Assembly: GCA_903885605.1 (NCBI GenBank)
Contig: CAISJD010000024.1
Location: 1 to 46,829, forward strand
From: an uncultured Chthonomonas sp.
GTDB taxonomy: Bacteria > Armatimonadota > Chthonomonadetes > Chthonomonadales > CAJBBX01
Length of the DNA: 46,829 nt
Reading direction: 5' to 3'
Part shown: piece after piece, positions 1 through 7,880 of the stretch
Layout of the letters: each line of letters opens with the position of its first letter
Numbering within the stretch: the first letter of the stretch is position 1
Made by a program: the position numbers and the translations under genes
The notes under the pieces: model-generated
Database searches by the model: none
Seen by the model: only the letters and a program-made list of their open reading frames with translations
Told to the model about the DNA's origin: nothing

Positions 1-723
1 ACAGCCGCACTTGGTCCCGTCCGGCGCCAGCCCCGCCAGGAAGAACCCGTCGCCGCCCAGCCGCGCGGTGTTACGGCGGAACGTGTTGTGGCAGGAGGCG
101 CACACCACCACAAAACCGGCCGCATCGGCGCCCATGTGGCCGAAGTGGAGGCCACCCTCGCGGGGCTCGAAGCGACAGCAGTAGTCCGCAGAATTCCCCT
201 CGAAGAGGCTGTCGCAGGTGGCGGAGAGGTAGAAGCCGAAGCCGCTGTTGTAGTTGGCCTGGTTGCACCGCACGGTGAGGCCCGAGCAGCCGTAGGCCAG
301 CAAGCCGCTCTGCTGGTGCTGCAGGTCGTTCCCCTCCACCACCGACTCGGTAACGCCGTCCAGCAGGATGCCGCCGCCGTACGCGCCCTCGGCCGGCAGC
401 CATATATCGAGGAAGAGGGTGTTGGGCGCCTCCTCGGCGGTGGCCGTCACACGGTTGCCCTGCAGTATCAGGCCCGACGACCGCGATGCTGCGATGCCGT
501 GGCGGTACTCGGACAGGCAGAGGTCGCGCACGGTGACGCCACGAACGCCCTCCATGCCGACACCCGCTCCCCGGCGTCCCGCGCCCACCAGCAACGCGCC
601 CCCGCCGTCCAGTGTCACGCCGTCGGCCGCTACGGTCACGCCGCGAGGCAGGTGGTAGACGCCCGGCGCGAACCGCGTGTCGCGGCGGATGACCATGCCG
701 TCGGTGGGGGTGATCGTCTCCAC
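1..723 (-). CDS. Right-handed parallel beta-helix protein, C-terminus cut by window edge
   Basis: The frame stays open for 241 codons from a GTG at 723 down to base 1, so the C-terminus lies outside the window. The start is set by AGGAG about 6 nt upstream, and the gene follows the mrp stop by 9 nt, so the two are probably co-transcribed. The protein shows the repeating pattern of NosD/pectate-lyase-like beta-helices: short turns such as GVTVAADGVTLDGGG, SGLILQGNRV, ESVVEGNDL and DSLFEGNSADY, each about 22-25 residues. It has no N-terminal signal peptide, which is unusual because most such folds are exported. Several cysteines cluster toward the right end of the visible protein. Substrate and role cannot be told from the sequence. 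Confidence 0.8.
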   Translation of the reverse strand, partial: METITPTDGMVIRRDTRFAPGVYHLPRGVTVAADGVTLDGGGALLVGAGRRGAGVGMEGVRGVTVRDLCLSEYRHGIAASRSSGLILQGNRVTATAEEAPNTLFLDIWLPAEGAYGGGILLDGVTESVVEGNDLQHQQSGLLAYGCSGLTVRCNQANYNSGFGFYLSATCDSLFEGNSADYCCRFEPREGGLHFGHMGADAAGFVVVCASCHNTFRRNTARLGGDGFFLAGLAPDGTKCGC

Positions 724-732
724 GGCGCGCTC

Positions 733-1821
733 CTACTCGCCGCCCGTCGGCCCGGCCTGCTCGGCCATGGTGAGCGAACTCACCCGAGCCGCCACCTTCC
801 CGGCGATGGAACGGAAGGCCGCCGCGTGGGCCGAGCCCGGCTCGAGCAGGATCGACGGCAAGCCCTGGTCGCCGCCGTCGCACACGACCGGGTCCATGGG
901 CACCGCGCCCAGGAAGGGCACGCCCAGCTCCACGGCCGCCTGTTCGCCGCCGCCGGAGCCGAACATGGCGGTGATCTCGCCGCAGTGCGGGCAGGCGAAG
1001 CCGCTCATGTTCTCCACAACGCCCAGGATGGGCAGCGGACGCTCGGTGGACTCCTCCAGGGCGCGGAACATGAGGATCGACTTGTTGGCGATGCGCCGGG
1101 CCACATCCTGCGGGGTCATGACGACGACCACACCGGTGAGCGGCATCAGCTGCGCCAGGCTCATGGGCGCGTCGCCCGTGCCCGGTGGCAGGTCCACCAC
1201 AAGGTAGTCGAGGTCGCCCCAGGCCACGTCGCCCAGGAACTGGCTCAGGGCCTTGCCGATCATCGGTCCGCGCCATAGCACGGCCTTGTCCTCATCCAGG
1301 AAGAAGCCGATGGACATGACCTTGACGCCGTGCTTCTCGATCGGCTGGATCATCTGGCCGTCGGTCTCGGGGCTCTCCGTGATGCCCATCATGATCGGCA
1401 CCGTGGGCCCGTAGATGTCGGCGTCCAGCAGGCCCACCGAGGCGCCGGTCTGGGCCAGCGCCACCGCCAGGTTGCAGGAGACGGTCGACTTGCCGACGCC
1501 GCCCTTGCCGCTGGCCACGGCAATGACGTGGCGCACGCCCGGCGCCAGTTCGCCCTGCAGCGCCGAGGCGCGCACCTGCGCGGTCATCTCCACGTTCACC
1601 ACTTCCACGCCGGGCAGGGAGCGGACGGCCGCCTCGGCCTGCTCCTTGAGGAGCTCCTTCATGGGGCAGGCGGGCGTGGTCAGTTCCACCTTGAAAGCCA
1701 CCGTGCCGCCGCAGATGCGTACATCCTGGACGAAGCCCAGGGTGACGATATCGCGACGCAGATCCGGGTCCTCGACGACCGCCAGCGCGGCCAGGACATC
1801 GGCCTCGAGTATCTGAGACAA
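733..1821 (-). CDS. mrp: Mrp/NBP35-type P-loop Fe-S cluster carrier ATPase
   Basis: A 362-residue Mrp/ApbC-family protein, thought to carry and hand over iron-sulfur clusters in the cytoplasm. An N-terminal MIP18/DUF59 domain (about residues 3-80) is followed by a deviant Walker A, SGKGGVGKST (about 104-113). Further along are a GLLDADIYGP switch and the CPHC pair that in this family binds the bridging cluster. The start is a TTG at 1821 preceded by GGAGGT 7 nt upstream. The frame runs on to 2004, but that extension is arginine-rich, has no ribosome site and would cross the thuA-like promoter, so I reject it. The beta-helix gene follows closely. Family assignment is firm; the cluster target is unknown. 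Confidence 0.95.
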   Translation of the reverse strand: MSQILEADVLAALAVVEDPDLRRDIVTLGFVQDVRICGGTVAFKVELTTPACPMKELLKEQAEAAVRSLPGVEVVNVEMTAQVRASALQGELAPGVRHVIAVASGKGGVGKSTVSCNLAVALAQTGASVGLLDADIYGPTVPIMMGITESPETDGQMIQPIEKHGVKVMSIGFFLDEDKAVLWRGPMIGKALSQFLGDVAWGDLDYLVVDLPPGTGDAPMSLAQLMPLTGVVVVMTPQDVARRIANKSILMFRALEESTERPLPILGVVENMSGFACPHCGEITAMFGSGGGEQAAVELGVPFLGAVPMDPVVCDGGDQGLPSILLEPGSAHAAAFRSIAGKVAARVSSLTMAEQAGPTGGE

Positions 1822-1888
1822 AACGCGTACCTCCAGACGGGATTTGCGGCTGCGGGGCGCTCTTGGACGCCTCCGCCACGCCCGGACG

Positions 1889-1917
1889 TTGACGAACCGA
1901 CGCCGGGCGGCTACACT
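1889..1917 (+). promoter_or_regulatory. Sigma70-type promoter for the ThuA-like gene
   Basis: TTGACG at 1889-1894, a 17 bp spacer, and TACACT at 1912-1917, about 40 bp before the start codon at 1957. It lies in the divergent gap between mrp and the ThuA-like gene. Only the + strand signal is good; no equally clear promoter for mrp was found in the gap. Confidence 0.75.
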
Positions 1918-1956
1918 GCTTACACGACCCAAACCTTGAAGGGAGACCCTCTCCAG

Positions 1957-2628
1957 ATGGCCAAGCGCGTACTCGTTGTGGGCGGATGCCCCGCCCCTTA
2001 CCACCGGCTAGAGCCGGTGGTTGCGCCGATCACGGACTGCCTCGTGGCAGCCGGCTTCGACGTGACCGTGACAGGAATCTACCATCCGGACGGCGGCGAC
2101 GCATTCGTGGGCGACTACTCGGCCATCAGCGCCGAGAATCTGGCCGGCTACGACGCGCTGCTCCTCTACACCACCGGGGCGGAGACGCACGGCGCCGATG
2201 TCGATGCGATCGTCTCCTACGTGAAGGGCGGCGGCGCCCTCCTCGGCATCCACAACGCCGCGGACTCCTTCACCGCCAACCCCGACTTCGTCAAGCTAAT
2301 CGGCGGCAAGTTCCGCACGCACCCGGCCCCGCTGGACGTCACCTTCAGCTCGGTGGCTCCGGATGACCCGATCGTGGCCGGCATCGCCGACTTCACGGTG
2401 CTCGAGGAACTATACCTGTTCGCCGATTACGACCCCCAGAACGTCCACCTGCTCGCGCAGACCACCAGCTACGACGACAACGGCGCCGTGCCGGTCTGCT
2501 GGACCCGCGAGGAGGGCGCCGGACGCGTTTTCTACACGTCGCTGGGCCACTTCCCTGAGACGATGAGCGACGCCTCCTGGATCACCGTGATGCAGCGCGG
2601 CGCGCGCTGGGCCTGCCGCGTGGCCTGA
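1957..2628 (+). CDS. ThuA-like (class I glutamine-amidotransferase-fold) protein
   Basis: A 223-residue protein of the ThuA (trehalose utilisation) family, which has a class I glutamine-amidotransferase-like fold; the reaction of most members is unknown. Typical marks are an N-terminal VLVVGG strand, the GGGALLGIHNAADSF segment (about residues 90-104), KFRTHP (about 117-122), and a C-terminal GRVFYTSLGH (about 193-202), all characteristic of the family. The start at 1957 follows AGGGAGA and a good promoter at 1889-1917. The open frame begins far upstream inside mrp; that part is antisense and is not counted. The gene ends 3 nt before the convergent sixA stop, leaving no space for a terminator. 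A role in carbohydrate metabolism is likely but unproven. Confidence 0.85.
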   Translation: MAKRVLVVGGCPAPYHRLEPVVAPITDCLVAAGFDVTVTGIYHPDGGDAFVGDYSAISAENLAGYDALLLYTTGAETHGADVDAIVSYVKGGGALLGIHNAADSFTANPDFVKLIGGKFRTHPAPLDVTFSSVAPDDPIVAGIADFTVLEELYLFADYDPQNVHLLAQTTSYDDNGAVPVCWTREEGAGRVFYTSLGHFPETMSDASWITVMQRGARWACRVA

Positions 2629-2631
2629 GCG

Positions 2632-3117
2632 TCAGCCCTTGGCGATGGCCTTGGCGACCTGCGGCGGCGCGAGCAGCCGCAGGGAGCCGAGGCAGCCCGG
2701 AGAGACGCTCCGCAGCAACGCGAAGGCCGCCGTGGGCATCTCCACATCGCCGCCGCCGGTCATCTGGGCGATCATCCGCGAGACGGTCGGCTGGTGCCCC
2801 ACCAGCATCAGCAACCGGCAACTGGAGTTCGCCCGCAGGATCGTGCTGAGGTGCTCGGGCTGGGCGCCGAGGCCCATCCGGGCCTCAACCCGGAGCCTAT
2901 CCACGACACCCAGCTCCTCCGCCACTATGGAGGCCGTCCGACACGCCCGGACGGCGGGACTGGAAAGGATCGCGTCCGGCACGAGCCGCAGCCTCGCCAG
3001 CGCCCTGCCGGCGGCCGTCGCCTCTGCCACGCCGCCCTGCGTCAGGTCGCGCTTCTCGTCGCTCATGCCGAAGGGAGGCTCCTCGGCCTCGGCATGGCGC
3101 ATTATCAGGATATCCAC
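2632..3117 (-). CDS. sixA: Phosphohistidine phosphatase SixA-like
   Basis: A 161-residue histidine-phosphatase-superfamily protein of SixA size. The N-terminal MRHAEAE carries the catalytic RH pair (His8), ILSSPAVRACRTA holds the second phosphate-pocket arginines, and VGHQP is the second catalytic histidine block. SixA proteins dephosphorylate phosphohistidine, in E. coli on the nitrogen-PTS protein NPr; no PTS gene is visible here, so the target is open. The start is a GTG with GGGAGG 6 nt upstream and 14 nt after the RNase PH stop, which makes it the last gene of a probable valS-rph-sixA transcript. Confidence 0.88.
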   Translation of the reverse strand: MDILIMRHAEAEEPPFGMSDEKRDLTQGGVAEATAAGRALARLRLVPDAILSSPAVRACRTASIVAEELGVVDRLRVEARMGLGAQPEHLSTILRANSSCRLLMLVGHQPTVSRMIAQMTGGGDVEMPTAAFALLRSVSPGCLGSLRLLAPPQVAKAIAKG

Positions 3118-3131
3118 GTCGTCCTCCCGAG

Positions 3132-3848
3132 CTACGTCGCGGCCGGCGCCTCTCGCTGCAGCTTTAGGAGCTCCTGGATGCCGAACTGGGCGGCGTCCAG
3201 CATCTTGTTCAGGATCACGCGGTCGTAGGTCATCCCCTCGCCGGTGCCCTGGACCTCCACGAAGCGGAGCTTGTCGGTCATCACTACGTTCATGTCCACC
3301 GCGGCCTTAGAGTCCTCCTCATAGCAGAGGTCGAGGGCAATGGCATCGTTGACCACGCCGACGCTGATGGCGGCGACCATGCCCTGCAGCACCGGGCGCT
3401 TGATCATCCGCTGCTTCTCCATCCAGGCCACGGCATCGGCCAGGGCCACGGACGCGCCGGTGATGGCCGCCGTCCGGGTGCCGCCGTCGGCGCCCAGGAC
3501 GTCGCAGTCGATGAGGATCGTCCGCTCACCCATGTTGTCGGTGTCGACGATGGCCCGAAGGCTCCGGCCGATGAGTCGCTGGATCTCCATCGTGCGGCCG
3601 CCGGCGCCCTTGGTCTCGCGCTGGGTCCGCTCCCGGCAGGATCGCGGGATCATGGCATACTCGGCCGTCACCCAGCCCTTGCCGGAGTTCTTGAGGAACG
3701 GCGGGACGCGATCCTCCACCGTGGCTGTGCAGATGACCTTCGTCTCGCCGATCGATACGAGGCACGAGCCTTCCGCGTTCTTCATGAAGCCGCGCTCAAT
3801 GCGCACGGGGCGCATCTCGGTGGCCGACCGACCATCTAGTCTCGGCAT
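3132..3848 (-). CDS. rph: Ribonuclease PH
   Basis: A 238-residue phosphorolytic 3'-5' exoribonuclease that trims tRNA precursors. It matches the family along its full length: RMPRLDGR-type N-terminus, [51 protein letters not shown], and [18 protein letters not shown] with the phosphate- and metal-binding aspartates. The chosen ATG at 3848 has GGGAGG 8 nt upstream and lies 13 nt after the valS stop. The same frame stays open into valS (to 4202), but that part is antisense-like, arginine-rich sequence with no start signal. Usual length for the family is about 240-260. Confidence 0.96.
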   Translation of the reverse strand: MPRLDGRSATEMRPVRIERGFMKNAEGSCLVSIGETKVICTATVEDRVPPFLKNSGKGWVTAEYAMIPRSCRERTQRETKGAGGRTMEIQRLIGRSLRAIVDTDNMGERTILIDCDVLGADGGTRTAAITGASVALADAVAWMEKQRMIKRPVLQGMVAAISVGVVNDAIALDLCYEEDSKAAVDMNVVMTDKLRFVEVQGTGEGMTYDRVILNKMLDAAQFGIQELLKLQREAPAAT

Positions 3849-3861
3849 CGCAATCCTCCCT

Positions 3862-6537
3862 CTAAGCGCCCAGCGCGGCCAGCCGCTCGGACAGCTTGGC
3901 CTGCTTCTCTTCGCTATCGGCCAGGAGCGCGCGCTCCTTCTCGACGATGGCGGCCGGGGCGCGGTCCACGAAGGCCGGGTTCTCCAGCTTGGCCCTGCAC
4001 CGCGCGATGTTCGCCTCGGCTTCGGCCAGTTCCTTCTGGAGCTTGGCGCGCTCCTTTGCCGGGTCCACGGCTCCGCCCACGTCCACGAAGACATCACAGC
4101 CCGTCGCCGCGCTTGCCACCCAGGCGCCGGGGCTCTCCGGCGGCAGGTCGACGAACCAGAGCTCCGAGAGGCGCGCCAGATGCTGCACCAGGTCCGCCGC
4201 ATCGGTCAGCGACTCGCCCGCCAGTTGCTCCGCCGGGCAGATCGCCGCCCTCACCCGCAGGGCCGGAGCCACCAGCGCCTCGGCGCGCACGTTGCGCAGG
4301 GCGCGGACGGCATCCATCACGATGGCCATGCGCCGCTCGGCGTCGGCGTCCAGCAGGGCCTCGTCGCCGCCGGGATAGGGCGCGACCAGGATGCTGCCGA
4401 TGCCTGCATGGCCCGCCAGCGCCTCGGGGGCGGCCTGCCGAAGGGCCTGCCAGAGCTCCTCGGTGATGAAGGGCACCATGGGATGGATGAGCCGCAAGAT
4501 GCCGTCCATGCAGTGGGCCAGCACGGCGCGCGCCACACGGGCCTCGTCGCCGCCATCGCGCAGGCGGGGCTTCGCGATCTCCACGTACCAGTCGCAGAAG
4601 TCATCCCAGAGCAGCACCTGGACGCTGCGCATGGCGTCGTCCAGCTCGAAGCCCTCCACCTTGGCGTTCACCTCGGCGGCGGTGCGCTGGAGCCGCGACA
4701 GGATCCACCTGTCGGGCACGGTGAGCAGCTCCGCGGGCGCCTCACTCAGCGGCGGCACGTCCTGGCCCTCCAGATTGGTCAGCACAAAGCGCGCGGCGTT
4801 CCAGAGCTTGTTGCAGAACGTGCCTGCGATGCGGACGCGATCCTCGTTGTACTTGATGTCCTGGTTCAGGCCGGCCTGTTGCAAAAGCGAGAGCCGCAGC
4901 GCGTCGGCGCCGTAGCGGTCCACCATCTCCAGCGGGTCCACGCCGTTGCCCTTGCTCTTGGACATGCGGTCGCCATGCTCGTCCAGCACCGTGGCGTGGA
5001 TGTAGACCTGGTGGAACGGTACCTCGCCCAGGAAGTCGATGCCGGTCATGATCATCCGCGCCACCCAGAGGTAGAGGATCTCGGCGGCGGTGGATAGCAC
5101 GTTGGTGGGGTACCAGAACTTCAGGTCCTCGCTGTCGGCGGGCCAGCCCAGCGTGGCGTGGGGCCAGAGAGCCGAGGAGAACCAGGTGTCCAGCACATCC
5201 TCGTCCTGGCGCAGGGCCTCCTCGGGCACGCCCAGGCGCTGCGCGGCGTCGGCGGCTGAACGACCCGCGCTGTAGCGGCCGTCCTCGGTCCACCAGACCG
5301 GGATGCGGTGGCCCCACCAGAGCTGACGCGAGATGCACCAGTCGCGGATGTTGTCCAGCCAGTCCAGCGCGATGCGGGTGTAGCGCTCTGGCACGATGCG
5401 CACCTTGCCTGAGCGGATCGCCTCGGCGGCCGGACCGGCAAGCTCGGTCTGCTTCACGAACCACTGCTCGCTGAGTAGCGGCTCGAGCACCGTCTTGCAC
5501 CGGTCGCAGCGGGGGATCTTCACCACGTAGGGTTCGATCCTCTCCAGCAGGCCCAGCGCCTCCAGGTCGGCCAGCGCCTTCTTGCGGCAGTCGAAGCGGT
5601 CCAGCCCGGCATAGGCCTCGCCGGCCTCAGGGGCCATGGTCCCGTCCTCGGTGATGACCACGATCTGGTGCAGGCCGTGGCGCAGGCCCACCTCGAAGTC
5701 ATCCAGATCGTGGGCGGGCGTGATCTTCACGGCGCCGCTGCCGAACTCGGCTCGGGCGTGCTGGTCAGCCACCACGCGGATGGTGCGCGAGGTCAGCGGC
5801 AGGTTCACCTCGGCGCCGATGCGGTTCTGGTAGCGCGGGTCCTCGGGGTTCACGGCCACGGCGGCGTCGCCCAGCAGGGTCTCGGGGCGCGTGGTGGCCA
5901 CGGTGATGAAGCCGTCGCCGTCGGCGAACGGATAGCGGATGTGGTAGAGGTTGCCGGGCTCCTCGGCGCTGGCCACCTCAATATCGGAGATGGCCGACCG
6001 GCAGCGCGGGCACCAGTTCACCACGCGGGCGCCGCGGTAGACGAGGCCCCGGTCCCACCAGCGGAGGAACTCCTCGTAGATGGCCGCCACGTAGGACTCG
6101 TCCAGGGTGAAGCGCGTGCGGGTCCAGTCATACGAGAGGCCCAGGCGCCGGAACTGGTTCAGGATCGTGTCGCCGCACTCGGCGCGCCAGGCCCAGCAGC
6201 GCTCGAGGAACGCCTCGCGGCCCAGGTCGTGGCGCGAGAGGCCTTCGGCGGCCAGGGCGCGCTCGATCACGTTCTGCGTGGCGATGCCCGCGTGGTCGGT
6301 GCCGGGCAGGCAGAGCGTGTTGTCGCCCAGCATCCGGCGGCGGCGGATGACCGTGTCGATGACGGTGTTGTTCAGCGCGTGGCCGATGTGGAGCTTGCCG
6401 GTGATGTTGGGCGGCGGGATGGTGATGCAATAGGGCGTGCCCTCGCCGGGTGTGGGCGTGAAGGCGCCATCCGCCAGCCAACTCGCGTAGAGGCGGTCCT
6501 CCACCTGCTTCGGGTCATATGCCTTGGCCAGTTCCAC
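3862..6537 (-). CDS. valS: Valyl-tRNA synthetase
   Basis: A class Ia synthetase of 891 residues, the usual length, charging tRNA-Val in the cytoplasm. The HIGH signature is at about residues 50-53 within [17 protein letters not shown], and the second signature is in [15 protein letters not shown]. In between come the CP1 editing domain ([18 protein letters not shown]) and zinc-ribbon-like cysteines. A C-terminal charged coiled coil ([18 protein letters not shown] onward) is the ValRS tRNA-binding arm. The GTG start at 6537 has GGAGGA 6 nt upstream; an ATG 14 codons earlier has no ribosome site and falls close to the T-box terminator. Expression should depend on the T-box leader directly upstream. 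Confidence 0.98.
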   Translation of the reverse strand: MELAKAYDPKQVEDRLYASWLADGAFTPTPGEGTPYCITIPPPNITGKLHIGHALNNTVIDTVIRRRRMLGDNTLCLPGTDHAGIATQNVIERALAAEGLSRHDLGREAFLERCWAWRAECGDTILNQFRRLGLSYDWTRTRFTLDESYVAAIYEEFLRWWDRGLVYRGARVVNWCPRCRSAISDIEVASAEEPGNLYHIRYPFADGDGFITVATTRPETLLGDAAVAVNPEDPRYQNRIGAEVNLPLTSRTIRVVADQHARAEFGSGAVKITPAHDLDDFEVGLRHGLHQIVVITEDGTMAPEAGEAYAGLDRFDCRKKALADLEALGLLERIEPYVVKIPRCDRCKTVLEPLLSEQWFVKQTELAGPAAEAIRSGKVRIVPERYTRIALDWLDNIRDWCISRQLWWGHRIPVWWTEDGRYSAGRSAADAAQRLGVPEEALRQDEDVLDTWFSSALWPHATLGWPADSEDLKFWYPTNVLSTAAEILYLWVARMIMTGIDFLGEVPFHQVYIHATVLDEHGDRMSKSKGNGVDPLEMVDRYGADALRLSLLQQAGLNQDIKYNEDRVRIAGTFCNKLWNAARFVLTNLEGQDVPPLSEAPAELLTVPDRWILSRLQRTAAEVNAKVEGFELDDAMRSVQVLLWDDFCDWYVEIAKPRLRDGGDEARVARAVLAHCMDGILRLIHPMVPFITEELWQALRQAAPEALAGHAGIGSILVAPYPGGDEALLDADAERRMAIVMDAVRALRNVRAEALVAPALRVRAAICPAEQLAGESLTDAADLVQHLARLSELWFVDLPPESPGAWVASAATGCDVFVDVGGAVDPAKERAKLQKELAEAEANIARCRAKLENPAFVDRAPAAIVEKERALLADSEEKQAKLSERLAALGA

Positions 6538-6571
6538 GTCTGCTCCTCCGTTCTCTCGTCGCGGGGCGGCT

Positions 6572-6610
6572 GAACGCACAAACGCCCGCGTCCACTGAAG
6601 GACGCGGGCG
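6572..6610 (-). terminator. Intrinsic terminator of the valS T-box
   Basis: An 11-bp GC-rich stem (arms 6583-6593 and 6600-6610, 6-nt loop) followed on the - strand by TTTGTGCGTT. It lies directly downstream of the T-box sequence and about 45 nt before the valS start, where the alternative terminator/antiterminator pair of a transcriptional T-box belongs. Confidence 0.88.
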
Positions 6611-6830
6611 CAAGCCCACGCGGTACCACCTTCGTTCCCGGTCGCCTGGGCGACCGGACACTCGAGCGCTCTATCGGGCGCACCCGGCGCGCTCTAGGGG
6701 CGGTACGCCCTTCTGCGCGCGGCTCAAGGGCGACGTTCGGCGCCTCCCCAGCCGAGCGGCTCACACCTGTCCCGCTCTCTCTGAGGCCTGGAGACGCCTA
6801 CTCTTCCCCATCACAGCCAAACCTGATTGT
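6583..6830 (-). promoter_or_regulatory. T-box riboswitch leader controlling valS
   Basis: The - strand carries the T-box core AAGGTGGTACCGCG at 6619-6632, which pairs with the uncharged tRNA acceptor end in the antiterminator. The terminator stem follows at once. Upstream, in the expected order, are GATGGGGAAGAGTA, AGAGAG with a GGTGTGAGCC stem, and GAACGTCGCCCTTGAGC, all common in T-box leaders. Uncharged tRNA-Val should favour the antiterminator and allow valS-rph-sixA to be read. I could not assign the valine specifier codon with certainty. The sequence 5' of GATGGGG is short if the promoter at 6837-6866 is right, so Stem I would be much reduced. Confidence 0.92.
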
Positions 6831-6836
6831 GGCCGG

Positions 6837-6866
6837 ATCGTACCCCCGAGCCCCCGGGCAAGTCAA
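6837..6866 (-). promoter_or_regulatory. Sigma70-type promoter for the valS T-box leader
   Basis: On the - strand TTGACT (6866-6861), an 18-bp spacer and TACGAT (6842-6837). Transcription would start near 6830, only about 20-30 nt before the first conserved T-box block. The promoter lies within the arms of a 12-bp inverted repeat. Confidence 0.7.
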
Positions 6867-6901
6867 CCGCAGGCAGGCGCCGATCAGCCGGGGCTCGGGG
6901 G
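6843..6901. repeat. 12-bp perfect inverted repeat around the valS -35 element
   Basis: Arms CCCCCGAGCCCC (6843-6854) and GGGGCTCGGGGG (6890-6901) are perfect complements separated by 35 bp that contain the -35 hexamer. One arm fills much of the -35/-10 spacer. It may be an operator, or the remains of a terminator for the UroD-like gene that ends at 6918; there is no T-run after it. Confidence 0.7.
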
Positions 6902-6917
6902 CTCTGAGGGCGGGTCG

Positions 6918-7880
6918 CTAGGCCGCGTCGGGGTAGTTGCCCATGCGCCGCCAGACATCCAGCATCAGCTCGTACCGGGCCAGCCGCATGCCGGTGTAGA
7001 TGCAATTGCTGGTCGAGAAGATATAGCCGCCGCCGGGCATGCCGGCCTTCAGGCTGTACTCCACGTTTTCGATCACCTCCTCGTCGGTGCCGCTATCCAG
7101 CAGGCCGCAGTTCACGTTGCCGATGAGGCAGACCTGGTCGCCGACGCGACGCTTCACCTCCGCGATATCGACCCCCGCCTGCGGGTCGATGGAGTGAAGC
7201 GCGTGGGGCTTGCACGAGACGAGCTGGTCGAGGATCGGCATGATGTCGCCGTCCGTGTGCTTGATGGTGTAGAAGCCCAGGTCGCGTTGCCCCTGGATGA
7301 GCTTGGCGAGATAGGGCGTAACGAACTGGGAGAACTGGCGCGGGCTGAGGAACGGCCCGTCGTTCAGGCAGTAGTCGGAGCAGAGCGCGAAGCCGTCGAG
7401 TCCGCCGTGGGCGGCCAGCTTCTCGGCCCACTTCAACTGCCCCTCCACCATGGCGGCGGCCTCGGCCTTCACCTTCGCCGGCTCGTCCACCAGCCGGAAG
7501 GCGAAGTCTTCCATATGGGTGCCGTCGGGGATGCTGTAGGTGGCATCGCCATGCATCATGAGGAAGTAGCGGTCGCCGGACTTCTCGCGCACCAGGTCGA
7601 TCAGCCGGAAAATCTCCTCCTGGCTGCCGGGGTTCGGGTGGAGGAAGATGGCGCTCTGCTCGAACCGCTCGGCCGTGCGGATGTAGAGGTCCGCCATATC
7701 CTCGCGGTGGAGGCGGCGCTCCTTCTCCTCCATCTGGTCCCACTGGCTGTAGCTCCGCTGGGCCGGGTGGAGCCGCCCGAAGGCCTCCATGGTCAGGAAG
7801 AAGACCAGTTCGAAGTGCGGCACGCGGCCCTCGATAGGGCGGCGCTCCAGCGCGGCGATGAAACGCTCTCGGGGTGTCAT
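6918..7880 (-). CDS. Uroporphyrinogen-decarboxylase-fold protein (MtaA/CmuA-like branch)
   Basis: A 320-residue member of the URO-D superfamily: N-terminal TPRERFIAALERRP, then a TIM-barrel with YTIKHTDGDIMPILDQL, ALHSIDPQAGVDIAEVKRRVGDQV and LIGNVNCGLLDSGTDEEV. These resemble corrinoid-methyltransferase partners such as MtaA more than true HemE, and no other haem gene is nearby. In MtaA-type enzymes zinc sits on an HxC motif plus a later cysteine; here the first part reads HTD and the later cysteine is in GNVNC, so metal binding is doubtful. The ATG follows the ilvD stop with no gap (TAGATG), and its ribosome site GAGGAG is inside ilvD, so translation is coupled. Substrate unknown. Confidence 0.85.
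   Translation of the reverse strand: MTPRERFIAALERRPIEGRVPHFELVFFLTMEAFGRLHPAQRSYSQWDQMEEKERRLHREDMADLYIRTAERFEQSAIFLHPNPGSQEEIFRLIDLVREKSGDRYFLMMHGDATYSIPDGTHMEDFAFRLVDEPAKVKAEAAAMVEGQLKWAEKLAAHGGLDGFALCSDYCLNDGPFLSPRQFSQFVTPYLAKLIQGQRDLGFYTIKHTDGDIMPILDQLVSCKPHALHSIDPQAGVDIAEVKRRVGDQVCLIGNVNCGLLDSGTDEEVIENVEYSLKAGMPGGGYIFSTSNCIYTGMRLARYELMLDVWRRMGNYPDAA

Noticed and set aside
71-1278. Long open frames on both strands (401 and 396 codons) across the beta-helix and mrp genes.
   Set aside because: They are arginine/glycine or histidine-rich, match no family, and overlap two recognised genes; GC-rich DNA gives such shadow frames.
3132-4202. RNase PH with an N-terminal extension of over 100 residues inside valS.
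   Set aside because: The extension is the antisense-like third frame of valS, Arg/Ser/Trp-rich, with no start signal; the ATG at 3848 has a strong ribosome site.
3340-5097. A 585-codon + strand frame opposite rph and valS.
   Set aside because: Low-complexity shadow of the two genes; no ribosome site or family resemblance.
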